Made by a program: the position numbers and the translations under genes. A DNA stretch of 64,000 bases from Pagrus major (taxonomy: Eukaryota; Chordata; Actinopteri; Spariformes; Sparidae): contig NC_133223.1 of assembly GCF_040436345.1 (NCBI RefSeq), positions 20,282,613 to 20,346,612 of the forward strand, given 5' to 3'. The notes under the pieces were generated by a model. The model saw only the letters and a program-made list of their open reading frames with translations, was not told the origin of the DNA and made no database searches. Numbering within the stretch: position 1 is the first letter of the stretch; each line of letters starts with the position of its first letter. Shown piece after piece: positions 1-19,300 of this stretch.

Positions 1-1059
1 ATCAAAAATATTTCAGTACTGACACAGTATATCTGCTAACAAATACAAATCATATTACTTAGTCAGAAGTTTCCTCGCGCTCAACCAATATATCGGTCGA
101 CTGATATTATCGGTCGATATTGGTCAATGACAGATATTGGAATTGGTGTATACATTGTCCAATATGCATCGATATGAAAACAGTTTTTGGGATTATAATG
201 CAGAAAGAAATGGAGTATGTTATGATGTGATTTTTGACAATGCAGTTTATGTTTAAACTGCAAAATATCCCGCCTCTGTTGAGAGATCTCTGTTTTTTAT
301 TCCCTAGTATCAGTATCGGCGTCTGCCCAATAATCGAGTACCGGTCAGCTCTGTTGCCTACTGGAGATAAAACTAGTTAATTAGTTTATTAATCAATGAG
401 TAGATTGAAGGAACATGAATGGTAGTTTATCTGTGTCCTCCACATGTCTTTGATATCTTATAAACCTAACAATAACCTAATCATTTAATTGTGAAAGTAT
501 GGCAGATTAAGTGTTATGGAATAATTAGGTGTCATTCAACTTATCACATTTTTCTTGACCACTGAAACAACTGGTATTTTCACAAATAAAATTGAGATTG
601 ATTACAGTTTTGTTGACCACTGACATTTATCATGAGCAAAATGACAACGATGAAAAACATTTGGTTGTTTATCCTCATTTTAAAATCATTAGCACCTGAC
701 AACAACTTGGCAGCCTGGATGTTTGGCTACTGATCAGGAAGTGGACTGGAGGTATAACTTTTGCCTTACATTGTGATGGATTAACAGTCACTTTTTAGTA
801 GTTTTATCATTTTAAGTAGCAAAAAGATTCATCCTTTAACCCGCTATTGTATAACACAACTGTGTAACGTAGCTGACATGAAGAATTCATGTGAATATGT
901 AGCTGTATAATGAATGTACTTCATGTGGGTGAGATGGGAGCATGCTAGTGTTAGCTAGCGTTAGTTGACAGCACCGTCACAGTACCATACAATGTAAAGG
1001 CCACCTCTTTAAATATTGTAGAGAGACTTATAAAGGCTGCCGAGGCTGCTGTCGGTCAC
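1..1059 (-). other. Part of tmem41a intron 1, with a degenerate transposon remnant
   Basis: No exon is recognisable here. About 85-355 holds an AT-rich remnant with TATCGGTCGA and related inverted motifs near both ends (ATCGGTCGACTG on the left, a degenerate counterpart around 310-350). It resembles the remnant in ehhadh intron 4. The rest is AT-rich intron sequence in which I see nothing specific. Confidence 0.5.
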
Positions 1060-1238
1060 CTGCTGGGTTCCTCCGGGCTGTCAGCGGGCTGCTGCTCGGT
1101 CTCCGCTGGCTCCACATGTTGTCTGTCGGCAGCGTGATGAGGACGGAGTCGTGGTCCGGCGGGAAGGTACAGAGACAAGGAGTACAGGTAACAGCTGGCT
1201 GCAACAATAACACCGATCAGTCCGACAAGTGAGCGCAT
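1060..1238 (-). CDS. tmem41a: Transmembrane protein 41A, first coding exon (rest of gene beyond left edge)
   Basis: The minus-strand frame starts at ATG 1238-1236, with A at -3. It encodes 59 residues and two bases of the next codon before a donor (AG|GTGACC) at 1059. The N-terminus MRSLVGLIGVIVAASCYLYS is a hydrophobic signal-anchor-like segment followed by a Pro/Arg/Glu-rich linker. It resembles the human TMEM41A start (MRPLLGLLLVFAG...LYLLSTRLP). TMEM41A belongs to the SNARE-associated/VTT (DedA-like) multipass membrane family of the ER and secretory pathway, relatives of the scramblases TMEM41B and VMP1; that role is family knowledge. The frame stays open upstream to a TTG at 1316 but has no earlier ATG. 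Exon 2, expected to encode a Trp-Phe-Pro-Ser region, was not found in 1-1059, so it lies off the window. In human TMEM41A sits near EHHADH, which supports the call. Confidence 0.82.
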
Positions 1239-1500
1239 GTTCCTCACTTTGTTAGCCAGGACCCGGCTCTTCTTCCTCCTTACTGTCAGAGAGCGACGGA
1301 GAGAAACAATGGCCAACCACTGGTGCGTCTTCTTCTTCTTCTTCTGCGAGGCTCAGCGGCTGCTGGTCTTCTGTCAGCGCTTCATGGGCGCCATCTTGTG
1401 GATTTATGTTAGCTAGCCTAGCCGCGGTACCGGACTGGTCCCGTGTTCGGTCTAAATGTGTTTACAGTTTGACCACCAGATGCCACTGTGTTGGTTAAAC
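1239..1500 (-). promoter_or_regulatory. tmem41a 5' UTR/promoter region with a YY1-type site
   Basis: This GC-richer block directly precedes the tmem41a start codon on the minus strand. At 1387-1397 the minus strand reads AAGATGGCGCC, a close match to the YY1 core AAGATGGCGGC often found near vertebrate start sites. A TCT/CTT-rich stretch (about 1330-1350) and a CTCF-like 14-mer at 1473-1486 (CCACCAGATGCCAC) lie nearby. There is no obvious TATA box. The transcription start is not known from sequence. Confidence 0.5.
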
Positions 1501-2323
1501 TGCTCATCTCGATGAGACATTTAACTTTATTTATTAAGAATTAACCTCTATTTTAATTTAACAAAAATATCTCAACATAAGTAACATGCGAGAAGCTAGT
1601 TAGCAGTTAGCCGAGCAACATATTAAGATGGACGCAAACAAGGAATTTGCCTGTAGTTGCTTTTCAATGTATGCTAACTTACAAACACACAGAACAAGAA
1701 GATAAAAATATACATAAATTACGGCTAAAAGGAAGGAATTAGGTTTTTTATATAAATATATAACACGTATAATATTGACAAACAACATGCAATATCTGTA
1801 AAGAAGTGAAGTGTTTCTGTGAGTTGTAAATAAATACAAATAGTGCAAAGGAATCACATCTAAAGTCACCTACAGCTTTTTTGTTTGTTAGTTTTTTTTT
1901 GGTTGACATTATTGAAAAACATAATAGTTTATTACACATACACATACAAAACAAATGTAAGCGTGTAAATGTAAATAAAGCTACAGAAAGGACATTAAAC
2001 AAGGAGAATACTAATGAGTATATGTAGCTACAAAACATAAAATAAGATGAGAATTAAATAGAGAAAAATAAAGTAAGTTGACAATAGATAACAATAGATA
2101 TCAATATAGACATCATTAGACAGAGGTTTCGGGGTAAAAGGTTTTGAAATTACTGATAATGTTTTACATTTTTTGTCTCATTTAACTGAGTTTAGATCTC
2201 AACGAAAAAGTGAAAATTTAGAAAACAATCTGGAGAACTGCTTCCTAAAGAATTGAATTGAATTAAAACATTTACACATAGTATGATGAAGTTGATCACA
2301 TACTCAAGAGTGCTCACAATATT
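1500..2323. other. AT-rich intergenic sequence, no gene seen
   Basis: Strongly AT-rich sequence between the two divergent promoters. The short reading frames here are low-complexity and match no family I recognise. Short echoes of the tandem-repeat unit, such as degenerate ATAGATAT runs, appear near 2085-2105. Confidence 0.5.
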
Positions 2324-3236
2324 GGCTGATAATGACATGTTACGTTTATATAGATATATGAATAGATATATACACATTAAAAAAACATAAAAAGACAGAT
2401 TTTAGGTTATTTTTTGTTTTATTTTATTAGAAATGTCTCATAATTGTGGCTGATAATGACATGTTACATTTATATAGACTTATTAATAGATACAAATACA
2501 TAATAGAAACATAAAAAGACAGTTTTAGGTTATTTTTTGTTTTATTTGATTAGAAATGTCTCACAATATTGGCTGATAATGACATGTTACATTTATATAG
2601 ATATATTAATAGATATATGCACAATATAAAAAACATAAAAAGACAGATTTTAGATTATTTTTTGTTGAAATGTCTCATAAATTTGGCTAATAATGACATG
2701 TTACATTTATATAGACATATTAATAGATACAAATACATAATAGAAACATAAAAAGACAGTTTTAGGTTATTTTTTGTTTTATTTTATTAGAATTGTCTCA
2801 CAATATTGGCTGATAATGACATGTTACATTTATAATAATAGATATTAATAGATATGCACAATAAAAAGATATATTTAGGTTATTTTTTGTTTTATTTTAT
2901 TAGAAATGTCTCATATTTGTGGCTGATAATGACATGTTACATGTATACAGATATATTAATAGATATATGCACAATAAAAAAGACATATTTTAGATTATTT
3001 TTTGTTGAAATGTCTCATAATTTGGGCTAATAATGACATGTTACATTTATATAGACATTAATAGACATACATACATGTATACATACATAATAGAAACATA
3101 AAAAGACAGTTTTTAGGTTATTTTTTGTTTTGTTTTATTAGAAATGTCTCATAATTGTGGCTGATGATGGCATGTTACATTTATATAGACATATTAGATA
3201 CAAATACATAATAGAAACATAAAAAGACAGTTTTAG
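2324..3236. repeat. AT-rich satellite-like tandem array, 8 copies of a roughly 104-134 bp unit
   Basis: The marker GGCTGATAATGACATG (or GGCTAATAATGACATG) recurs at 2324, 2448, 2571, 2685, 2808, 2921, 3025 and 3159, giving spacings of 124, 123, 114, 123, 113, 104 and 134 bp. Each unit carries a TATATAGA-rich part, CATAAAAAGACAG and TTATTTTTTGTT followed by AAATGTCTCA. Two linker forms exist: a long one with TTTTATTTTATTAG, and a short one in which this is deleted (before 2685 and 3025). They occur in the order L-L-S-L-L-S-L. The array ends abruptly at the ehhadh 5' region. Confidence 0.9.
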
Positions 3237-3466
3237 GTGTTGATTAGCTCCCGGCCACGTGGGGGCGGTAGTGCTCCGAGTGGTTACCGTCAACCTCCAG
3301 CTGCGCACACAAACCTGGCGGACGAAGAAGAGCGTTTGGAGTATTCATGGAGTAAGAAGTGTGTTAAAGGTGATGTGGTCCTGCCAGCAGTGAGTGAAGT
3401 TACAAAGTTCAGTCTGCACACTGAAAAAGAAGTGCGACAGCTCGTAGCGTTTGATCCGCAGGCTCG
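3237..3466 (+). promoter_or_regulatory. ehhadh promoter / 5' UTR
   Basis: GC content rises sharply where the AT-rich array ends. A palindromic E-box CACGTG at 3256-3261 overlaps a GC-box-like GGGGGCGG at 3261-3268. There is no clear TATA box, and I could not identify a convincing PPAR response element although the gene is PPAR-alpha-responsive in mammals. If transcription starts near the E-box, two very short upstream reading frames precede the main start: ATG-GAG-TAA at 3347-3355 and a six-codon one at 3373-3393. The start site itself is unknown. Confidence 0.55.
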
Positions 3467-12612
<9,146 letters not shown>

Positions 12613-12666
12613 ATCTCAAACAGTCCAGCTTTAATCTCTTTCTTTACTTCAATAATGAGGATCTTA

Positions 12667-13182
12667 AGCTTAGTTTATGCTTCTGCGTCAGGTCGACGGC
12701 GTACCTACGCCGTAGCTACGCCGTCGACGCAGACCCCTACGCCGTAGCCTGACGTGCACCTCCAAAAAATCCTAACTACGCGTCGCGTTGACGCGGACCG
12801 CAAGCGCTGTTATTGGTCCGCTCAGAACGTAATTTCCGGCAGTTGCTTTTTCCGGTCGTACAGACCACCTCCGCAAACGTCTTCTCTGTCGCCTGCGCTT
12901 TAACATTTACAATATAAGCATTTGCTCTTCAATATTGATCCAACTCCAAATACAGCTGCTCCACCTCGGTCGCCATTGTTTACTGTTGTTTACTGTGACC
13001 GGAAGAAAAAGCAAGGATTCGGCTATAACCCCTGAAACCACACAGCCACACCCCCCTGGCGGCATGACGGTGAATTGCAGAGCAACGCGGACCCTCGACG
13101 CAGAACTTCGAATGCTCAACAACGGCGTCACGTCGACGGTGTAGGTACGGCGTCGACGTGACGCAGAAGCATAAACTAAGCT
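12667..13182. mobile_element. PIF/Harbinger-like MITE, CpG-rich, in the ehhadh 3' flank
   Basis: 516 bp flanked by the 3-bp direct repeat TTA (12664-12666 and 13183-13185), the TWA-type duplication typical of PIF/Harbinger elements. Both ends start AGCTTAGTTTATGCTTCTGC. The terminal inverted repeats run about 46 bp with only a few mismatches and then extend into CGTCGACG-rich sequence. There is no transposase. It begins 54 bp after the ehhadh stop codon, so it is probably transcribed as 3' UTR. Its CpG density is far above its surroundings. The superfamily call rests on the target duplication and terminal layout. Confidence 0.8.
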
Positions 13183-13402
13183 TTACACTGTGATTAACAG
13201 CCAATGAACTGCACTTATACTGCGCTTTATTATAATACTGATCTTTTATACAAACTGTGATTGTGGATGATATAATAAGAGCCTGATGTCCTTTCTGTGA
13301 TTAATATTCATAACATATCTGACTAACCGACTGTGAGTTGCCAGTTTATGAGGTACACCTGTACCTGTATTGATTTCATTATTGCTTCTAATATTTTGTC
13401 TA

Positions 13403-13680
13403 GGGCTGCAACTAATGATCATTTCATTGTCTGTTAATCTATTGTGTATTTTTCCAATTAATCAATTAATTGTTTGGTCTATAAAATGTCATAAAATAGT
13501 GAAAATTGTCATCCTGTGTTTCCCAAAGCCCAACATGACGTCCTTAAATGTCTCGTTTTGTTCACAACCCAAAGATATTCTGTTCACTGTCACAGAGGAA
13601 TAAAGAAACCAGACAAAAATCACAATTAAGAAGTTGGAATCAGAAAAAATTATGACTTTACAATTAAATAGCTGACAGCG
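13403..13680 (+). mobile_element. Non-autonomous transposon copy (GGGCTGCAACTAAT family), 3'-truncated
   Basis: Starts AGGGCTGCAACTAATGATCA and continues with TTGTTTGGTCTATAAAATGT, AACATGACGTCCTTAAATGT, ACAACCCAAAGATATTCTG and AAGAAGTTGGAATCAGA. The same blocks recur in the same order at about 17510-17720. No intact right terminus is seen. Confidence 0.68.
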
Positions 13681-14190
13681 AGTAGCTTGTGTATGAAAAA
13701 ACACCTTTTGCTACTATAACAGATCTGAATGAAACATCTCAAACACACAACACTCTATACAACAGTTGAATGTATTCAAGGCCTTTTTTTTTTTTACTTT
13801 ATTGACATCATGACAGAAAATCACCTTGAGAGTCACTTGTCATATGGATGAAATAACACTGCATAGGGATAGCGCACACACACAGTTACCTAAATGTATA
13901 CCTGCAAAGACTGTACATAAAAAAAAGTTAAAAAAAAGATGAAAACTGGAAAGAAGGTACAACAATCCTAACTTAGACGTCTATCTCCTTTTAAAATCAG
14001 GCTCTTTTAGTTGTAGCTGGGCGATCATTTGTTCCATCATGTAAACACAGCTGACTTTTAGTAGGTTTCATTGAGTTAATATTACTTTTTCTTGCAATCA
14101 TCAACAGAATATACAGTATATAACACTTTTCTGTGGTAAACGGGTGGTCAGTTCCAGGTGGATGTCAAGGGTTTTATTTTGAAAGGTGCA

Positions 14191-14454
14191 CTAGGTAGTT
14201 TCAAGCTTTTTATTTACAATGTTAATGAGGTAATAATACACACTCAGACATAGTTATATGATATATTTCTATGTAAACGAGCCGTCCTCGAGGGGAATAA
14301 GGTCCCCAAAACATTGCTGAAAGCTAATAAGGTCGTTACTTAGAAGGGTCCTTCAGATATAAACACAGTAAATCAGTTTTAAATTGTGTTGTTTATTCAG
14401 TCAGTGAAGATTTTTCTCTTCTCTTAAAATGTCTCATAACTACATAATGCACCT
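14191..14454. mobile_element. Short MITE with AGGTGCA ends
   Basis: Left end AGGTGCACTAGGTAGTTTC; right end ACTACATAATGCACCT, whose reverse complement is AGGTGCATTATGTAGT. It is followed by TTAA; the left flank TGAA is one change away. No coding capacity. It lies between ehhadh and C3orf70, possibly within a long ehhadh 3' UTR. Confidence 0.6.
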
Positions 14455-14663
14455 TTAATGACTCAGGTTGTACAGATGTATCTAATTAACTGGTGATTCA
14501 GTGCTTTGTAGAATTATACTTAGCTGCAAAATATATGATTTTACTGTTTGTTTTTAAAAACTATATCAGGCTTGTTTGGCTTTTGATTAATCATGTGTGT
14601 GACATTTTTTTTCTGTATATACAATTTATAATGATCTAATCTACATCTATCATCTGCTGCCTC

Positions 14664-14669
14664 AATAAA
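14664..14669 (+). terminator. Candidate polyadenylation signal for ehhadh
   Basis: AATAAA in CTCAATAAAGACCTG, about 2 kb after the ehhadh stop. No canonical AATAAA occurs in the first several hundred bases after the stop. Another AATAAA at 13599-13604 lies inside a transposon copy. Which is used cannot be decided from sequence. Confidence 0.3.
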
Positions 14670-14699
14670 GACCTGTCATACACTCATGTATTGATCCAT

Positions 14700-15682
14700 T
14701 AAAGTATTATTGGCTCATTATTCTGATATATTCAGGCATTTTATTTGGATCTGTTTCATCAGACTTCTCCTCCAAACAACAATGAAAACTGCTCTCCATG
14801 TGGTGTGCGTCGTGTTTCTGCTGACCCAGCGTGGTGGTGACAGGAGAGAGAGAGACAGAGAGCTAAACTGCTTTTATATAAATCAATCTCTCGCTCTCTA
14901 CGGAGATCTCACGCCCTGCCATGGCCAGATGTTTGGGTCGCCATCTAGCGGCTGCAGGCTGCGGACTGAGCAGCTGGATTTGCTGCTCATCCATTTTGTC
15001 TACACTATCTGTCAACCTTTTTATTCGTGAACAGCTACAGCAGGTTTATTCTTGAAAGCAAAATCCAGATGTATGAATATATGTGGCTTTGAAAGGCTGA
15101 ATAAATCAGCAGATATCCAGAAAATATCGCCTGTTTGTGAAAAATCTTTGTTTGGATTAGATCATTAGTGAACCAGAGAAGCAGAGCGCGGTGTTTTGAA
15201 GTTTTTTTTTTTTTTTAAAGGGATCGATGAAAGCCTGTGTGTGTGTGTTTGAAGTGCGCAGAGCAGCTGGCTTTGTGTTGGTGGACTCCTCCCGTTTGTG
15301 TGATGAAGTTCAGATGCGCGCCGTTGTTCCGTACGCGCGTCACCGGCGCGCAGAGGAGCTTCCCGACGCGAGGGGAGAGGATGGAGCCGGAGAGACGTGT
15401 GGATCACGACCACGGGAGGCTCTGAATGTGGCGCTAACGTCCTCGCCAAACTCCTACTTTTTCGCAGGATATGTCTGACTCTGGCTGCTCTGGATTCACA
15501 CATCGCCTCTCTCGTCCGTCTTCCAGCTCAGAAGCTTCCAGCAGGGCGACGTGGACCGTGAAACCCCCGCTCGGTCCGTCGTACGTTATGTTGTAGTTTA
15601 CTCAAAGGGAAGCTGGGTGTGTTTTCTTTATTTTTTTCTTCTTCTTCTTCTTCTTGTTTTTTTTTATCCGGGAAATGTTGGC
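14700..15682 (+). promoter_or_regulatory. C3orf70 promoter / 5' UTR region
   Basis: From about 15240 to 15560 the sequence becomes GC- and CpG-rich (CGCGCGTCACCGGCGCGCAG around 15335), consistent with a CpG-type vertebrate promoter, followed by a (TTC)n/T-rich tract just before the start codon. No TATA box stands out. The frame of the coding exon is open upstream to 15551 but contains no earlier ATG. Confidence 0.45.
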
Positions 15683-15866
15683 ATGGCCGCCTCGGGAGCA
15701 CATAAGTGTCCGAAGAGTGAGAAGTTGGACGAGGCGCAGGCTTTGGCCAAGAGCTGCGCGGGGAGACCAGACTTCCTGCCTTGCGATGGACTCTCCATCT
15801 GCGCGACGCACAGCCACGGGAAGTGCTTCAAGCTGCACTGGTGCTGCCACTTGGGCTGGTGTCACT
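15683..15866 (+). CDS. c3orf70: C3orf70 exon 1 (Cys/His-rich N-terminal block)
   Basis: ATG 15683, context TTGGCATGG (G at -3 and +4), opens MAASGAHKCPKSEKLDEAQ. The exon ends after CAC T at donor GTAAGT (15867). It contains nearly all of the conserved Cys/His cluster. Confidence 0.95.
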
Positions 15867-16327
15867 GTAAGTTTCTTTTTTTTTTTAAAAAAAGCTCTCT
15901 TGCATGAACTATCCATGTCTCAGACGATTAAAAAAAGATGCTCCTGTCACGTCTGTGTGGACTGAGAAAAGCACAAAATGTAGTCAGATGTCACCAAGAT
16001 GTTCTCATGTGACACATTGTGAGAGGTTATGTAAAGGTTGGCCATCAAACTGACTCAGTTTGGGAGCATTTTGCAAGCCTCACTGGTGCCATTTCATTTC
16101 TGATAAAAAAACAACTTCCAAATGGGATGTAAGAGTGTGGTTTTGTTGTTCACTGCAGAAACACGGAGGTGAAACTGAGAGTCACATTCATCCTTGATCA
16201 GAGACAAACCTGCCAACAGACGCCCTTGTATGAATAGTTAATGCAAGTCTAAACAATGGAGGCTGCAAAATTCAAGAAGCTTCAGGGTCACGGATCCACT
16301 GTTTTCACTGCTTCATATATTCCTCTG

Positions 16328-16388
<61 letters not shown>

Positions 16389-19300
16389 GAGGCTGTTAAA
16401 TTTTAATATCCAGAATACTGTAGGACACCGCAGGCCATTAAAAGGTAGTGACCACAACAGACTGCATCCGTACAATCCTTCAGTAAACATGTCGTTTGAA
16501 GCTTCAGTCGTCACTTTTTAAGTTGAAAAATCACAGAATATTGAACGATGATGATGATGGATCATGTTTCCTGTTAATTGCAAGCGTCAAAATAAAACTA
16601 ATTCAAGTTTAAAAGGCATTTATGAGGAGAAAACACTGAAATAACTGAAGTAATTTAAACATTTCTAATCAGTAATACATTTTTAATACATTCCCGTGTC
16701 TTCCGGTTTACTTTGCATTGAGCTCCCAACTAGGTCCATATGGCTCATAGCATATGCTTGGATGTATTATGAATGTAAGTGATAAATAATGAATGTGTCA
16801 AGATTTTGTCCTTCAAAAGAGAGTCCATCGTAGACACGAGCGCACAGAAAATATCAAAAAACCATCGACTTTGAAAGAAATGCTTCATGATGTCACACGC
16901 TTGAGTCATCACTTTCATTTCTGCTTTACATGTTAAGTCTTGTGACATTCTGGATTTTTCTTACAGTCATTAAAAGACTAAAACTACCAAAGAAGAAGTA
17001 TTTCCTGTTTTAGCCTGGTACAGTACTGTAGCTCATCCCTCTGTGTTTAAACACATCAATTCTTCATTATGATGAACACGGGCACTGTAGTTTATTTTTA
17101 GTCAATCCCACAGACGCAATCCAAGTGCAGTTAATACCCTCTAGTGCACCAAATGTGTATTAATCCACAGCTGAAAATAGTCCCCAAGAAAAGCACTATT
17201 CATCTGTTTTTTGAGTAACGTTTGCTAAACACTACAGTACCCAGCTGTTTTAGCAAATTATTTAGCTTTTTATTTCAGATTGATTGAGTTTAGAGATGAG
17301 TTCTGCAGGCTGTGGAGGGATGTCGTGTTTGTTTTTGTCTTTTTTCATGGGATTTGTTGACAATAAGAAACATTTGAGGCTGCAACTCGTCGAACACTTG
17401 AGGTCGGCAGGTCGGGTCAGATGCAAAACCCAAAGCATCAGTATTATTTGACGACTAGGAGATGAGACTCAACAATCAACTGTCTTTCTCCAGGAGGTGA
17501 CATCATGTCGCTTTATTCGATTAGGTGTTTGCTCTATAAAATGTCATAAAATGGTGGATAATGTCGCTAGGTGTTCCCCGAAGACCGAGATGACGTCCTC
17601 AGATGTCTTGTTTTGTCCACAACCCAAAGATATTCAGTTTACTGTCAGAGAGGAGGACAGAAACCAGAAAATACTCACATTTAAGAAGCTGGAATCAGAT
17701 AATTCTGACTTCCTTTTTCCTCTTAAAAAGTTACTCAAACAGTGACAATGGTCAATAGTCTTAGATTTTGGATATTGTGATTTGTTAGGTGTTTTTCCTG
17801 GTTTTAAAAGCTGCAGTACAGTGGGGTGATTACCAGACTGCATCCACATTACTAATGATGTAGTTATGTTTATGTTTATGATTAATCATTAATCGATTAA
17901 TGGAGGTAAAGAAATCTACCGATTAAAAGTGTATTAACCGATGTGCAGAGATACAAAAACATCAAAAAGTATCAGATTACAAAGACTTGCTTATCAAATG
18001 TATCAAAATAAAACACCTATACAAACTGATATTATTACATTTTATCCATTTAGGAGCTTCAATATGAGTTTTATACCGTTGGGCTACTTAAACAGAAACA
18101 AATGGAAGCTCTGCATTTAAAGTGAAGTTATTGTTTTGTGTTATTTAGTTTATCGTTTAATTAACCTGTTTATTTTATCCGTTCTTCTCACTCCTAATGT
18201 AGCTGACTCTGATTTTGCGTTGAACATGGATCAAGTCAGCGGTTTAAACTGCTGTCTGATGGGAAAATGAACGACATACTTAATATCTTACTAACGATTC
18301 ATCGATTATCAAGGCAGCCGACTGTCAATTAAAGATATAGTTTAACATTGGCGTCCCTATGATGAGCGTGTATAGTCATCTCAAGGAATTTGGTCAAAAG
18401 TATTGTGATATTTGATTTTGTCTCCCAGTCCTGGCATTTATGAAGTGAAAGAGATTTCAAAATATCGAGGTATATATTGTAAAATATCGCAATATTTTCC
18501 TCAGATCATGTCGCTCAGCCCGAGGTGACGACGTCTAAATGAATCTTTGCAGCTCTCATTTCATTAGAAGTCAGACCTTTGGTTGCATCATCACATTTTC
18601 AGACAGAGTCGAGCAGTCAGTCACGCTCAGCAGCTTCTATTCTTCAGTTACAGCTCAAACATTTGATAACATTACCTGAACTCAACTGTATTACCTCAAT
18701 ATAATCAATCTCAGCATCATTTATCCTAGCTGTTGAACTGACTGCACCGGTAATAAAGCTCAGGGCAGCAGCTCCTCTCAAACACGGACAATTTTCTGTT
18801 CACTTTGAAAAGTGTCAAGTGGCATTTTCCCCACCGATGTACCTCAGACGCTTTCTCTCCGTTTGAACCTCTCCCGACCTGACACCCGGACACCGCCACA
18901 GAATCACAATAGCCGTGCGTGGACCTGACAGGATGTCCGTCTCTTTGTGCTGCCCTAATTTATCCCATCTCTGGCTCCCCCCTGGAAATCCTCAGATCAG
19001 TGTAAAACACAATCAGCCAACCGCTTTGCAGCGGGCAGTCGGGGCTTATAGTGTGCAACTGCACAAGTCACATTGTAATCTTTGCCGTGTAATCATTGGA
19101 TTTAGTTGCCCGCTCCCGTCCAGAATGAGCCGAGCGATTTGAAATATCTGATGTGGCAGACAAATTATGAGTTCAGTGTTTATTATGTCACGTCCGGGAT
19201 TTTTTGTTTCTCAGCAAAGCCTTTCTCCTACTTCGAAATAATCATCACTCTTGCTGAAAATGCTTCAATACAGGCTCTCAATGCTCCAAAAGATAGAGCC

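Larger units (their letters stand above)
15867..18590 (+). other. C3orf70 intron, 5' part: microsatellite and repeat remnants
   Basis: Besides the (TG)n run at 16329 and the transposon at about 17383, about 18349-18520 holds a degenerate repeat with ATTGTGATATTTGATTTTGT and TATCGAGGTATATATTG motifs that looks like a further mobile remnant. About 15985-16300 shows nothing specific. Confidence 0.45.

Noticed and set aside
3361..3393. AGGTGATGTGGTCC as a PPAR response element (DR1) for ehhadh
   Set aside because: The second half-site matches AGGTCA too poorly to support the claim.
15227..15503. 83- and 112-codon frames just upstream of C3orf70
   Set aside because: They lie in the CpG-rich promoter, are not conserved with human C3orf70 and are not in frame with its start.
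16305..16521. Frames containing long His-Thr or Cys-Val repeats
   Set aside because: Produced by the (TG)n microsatellite.
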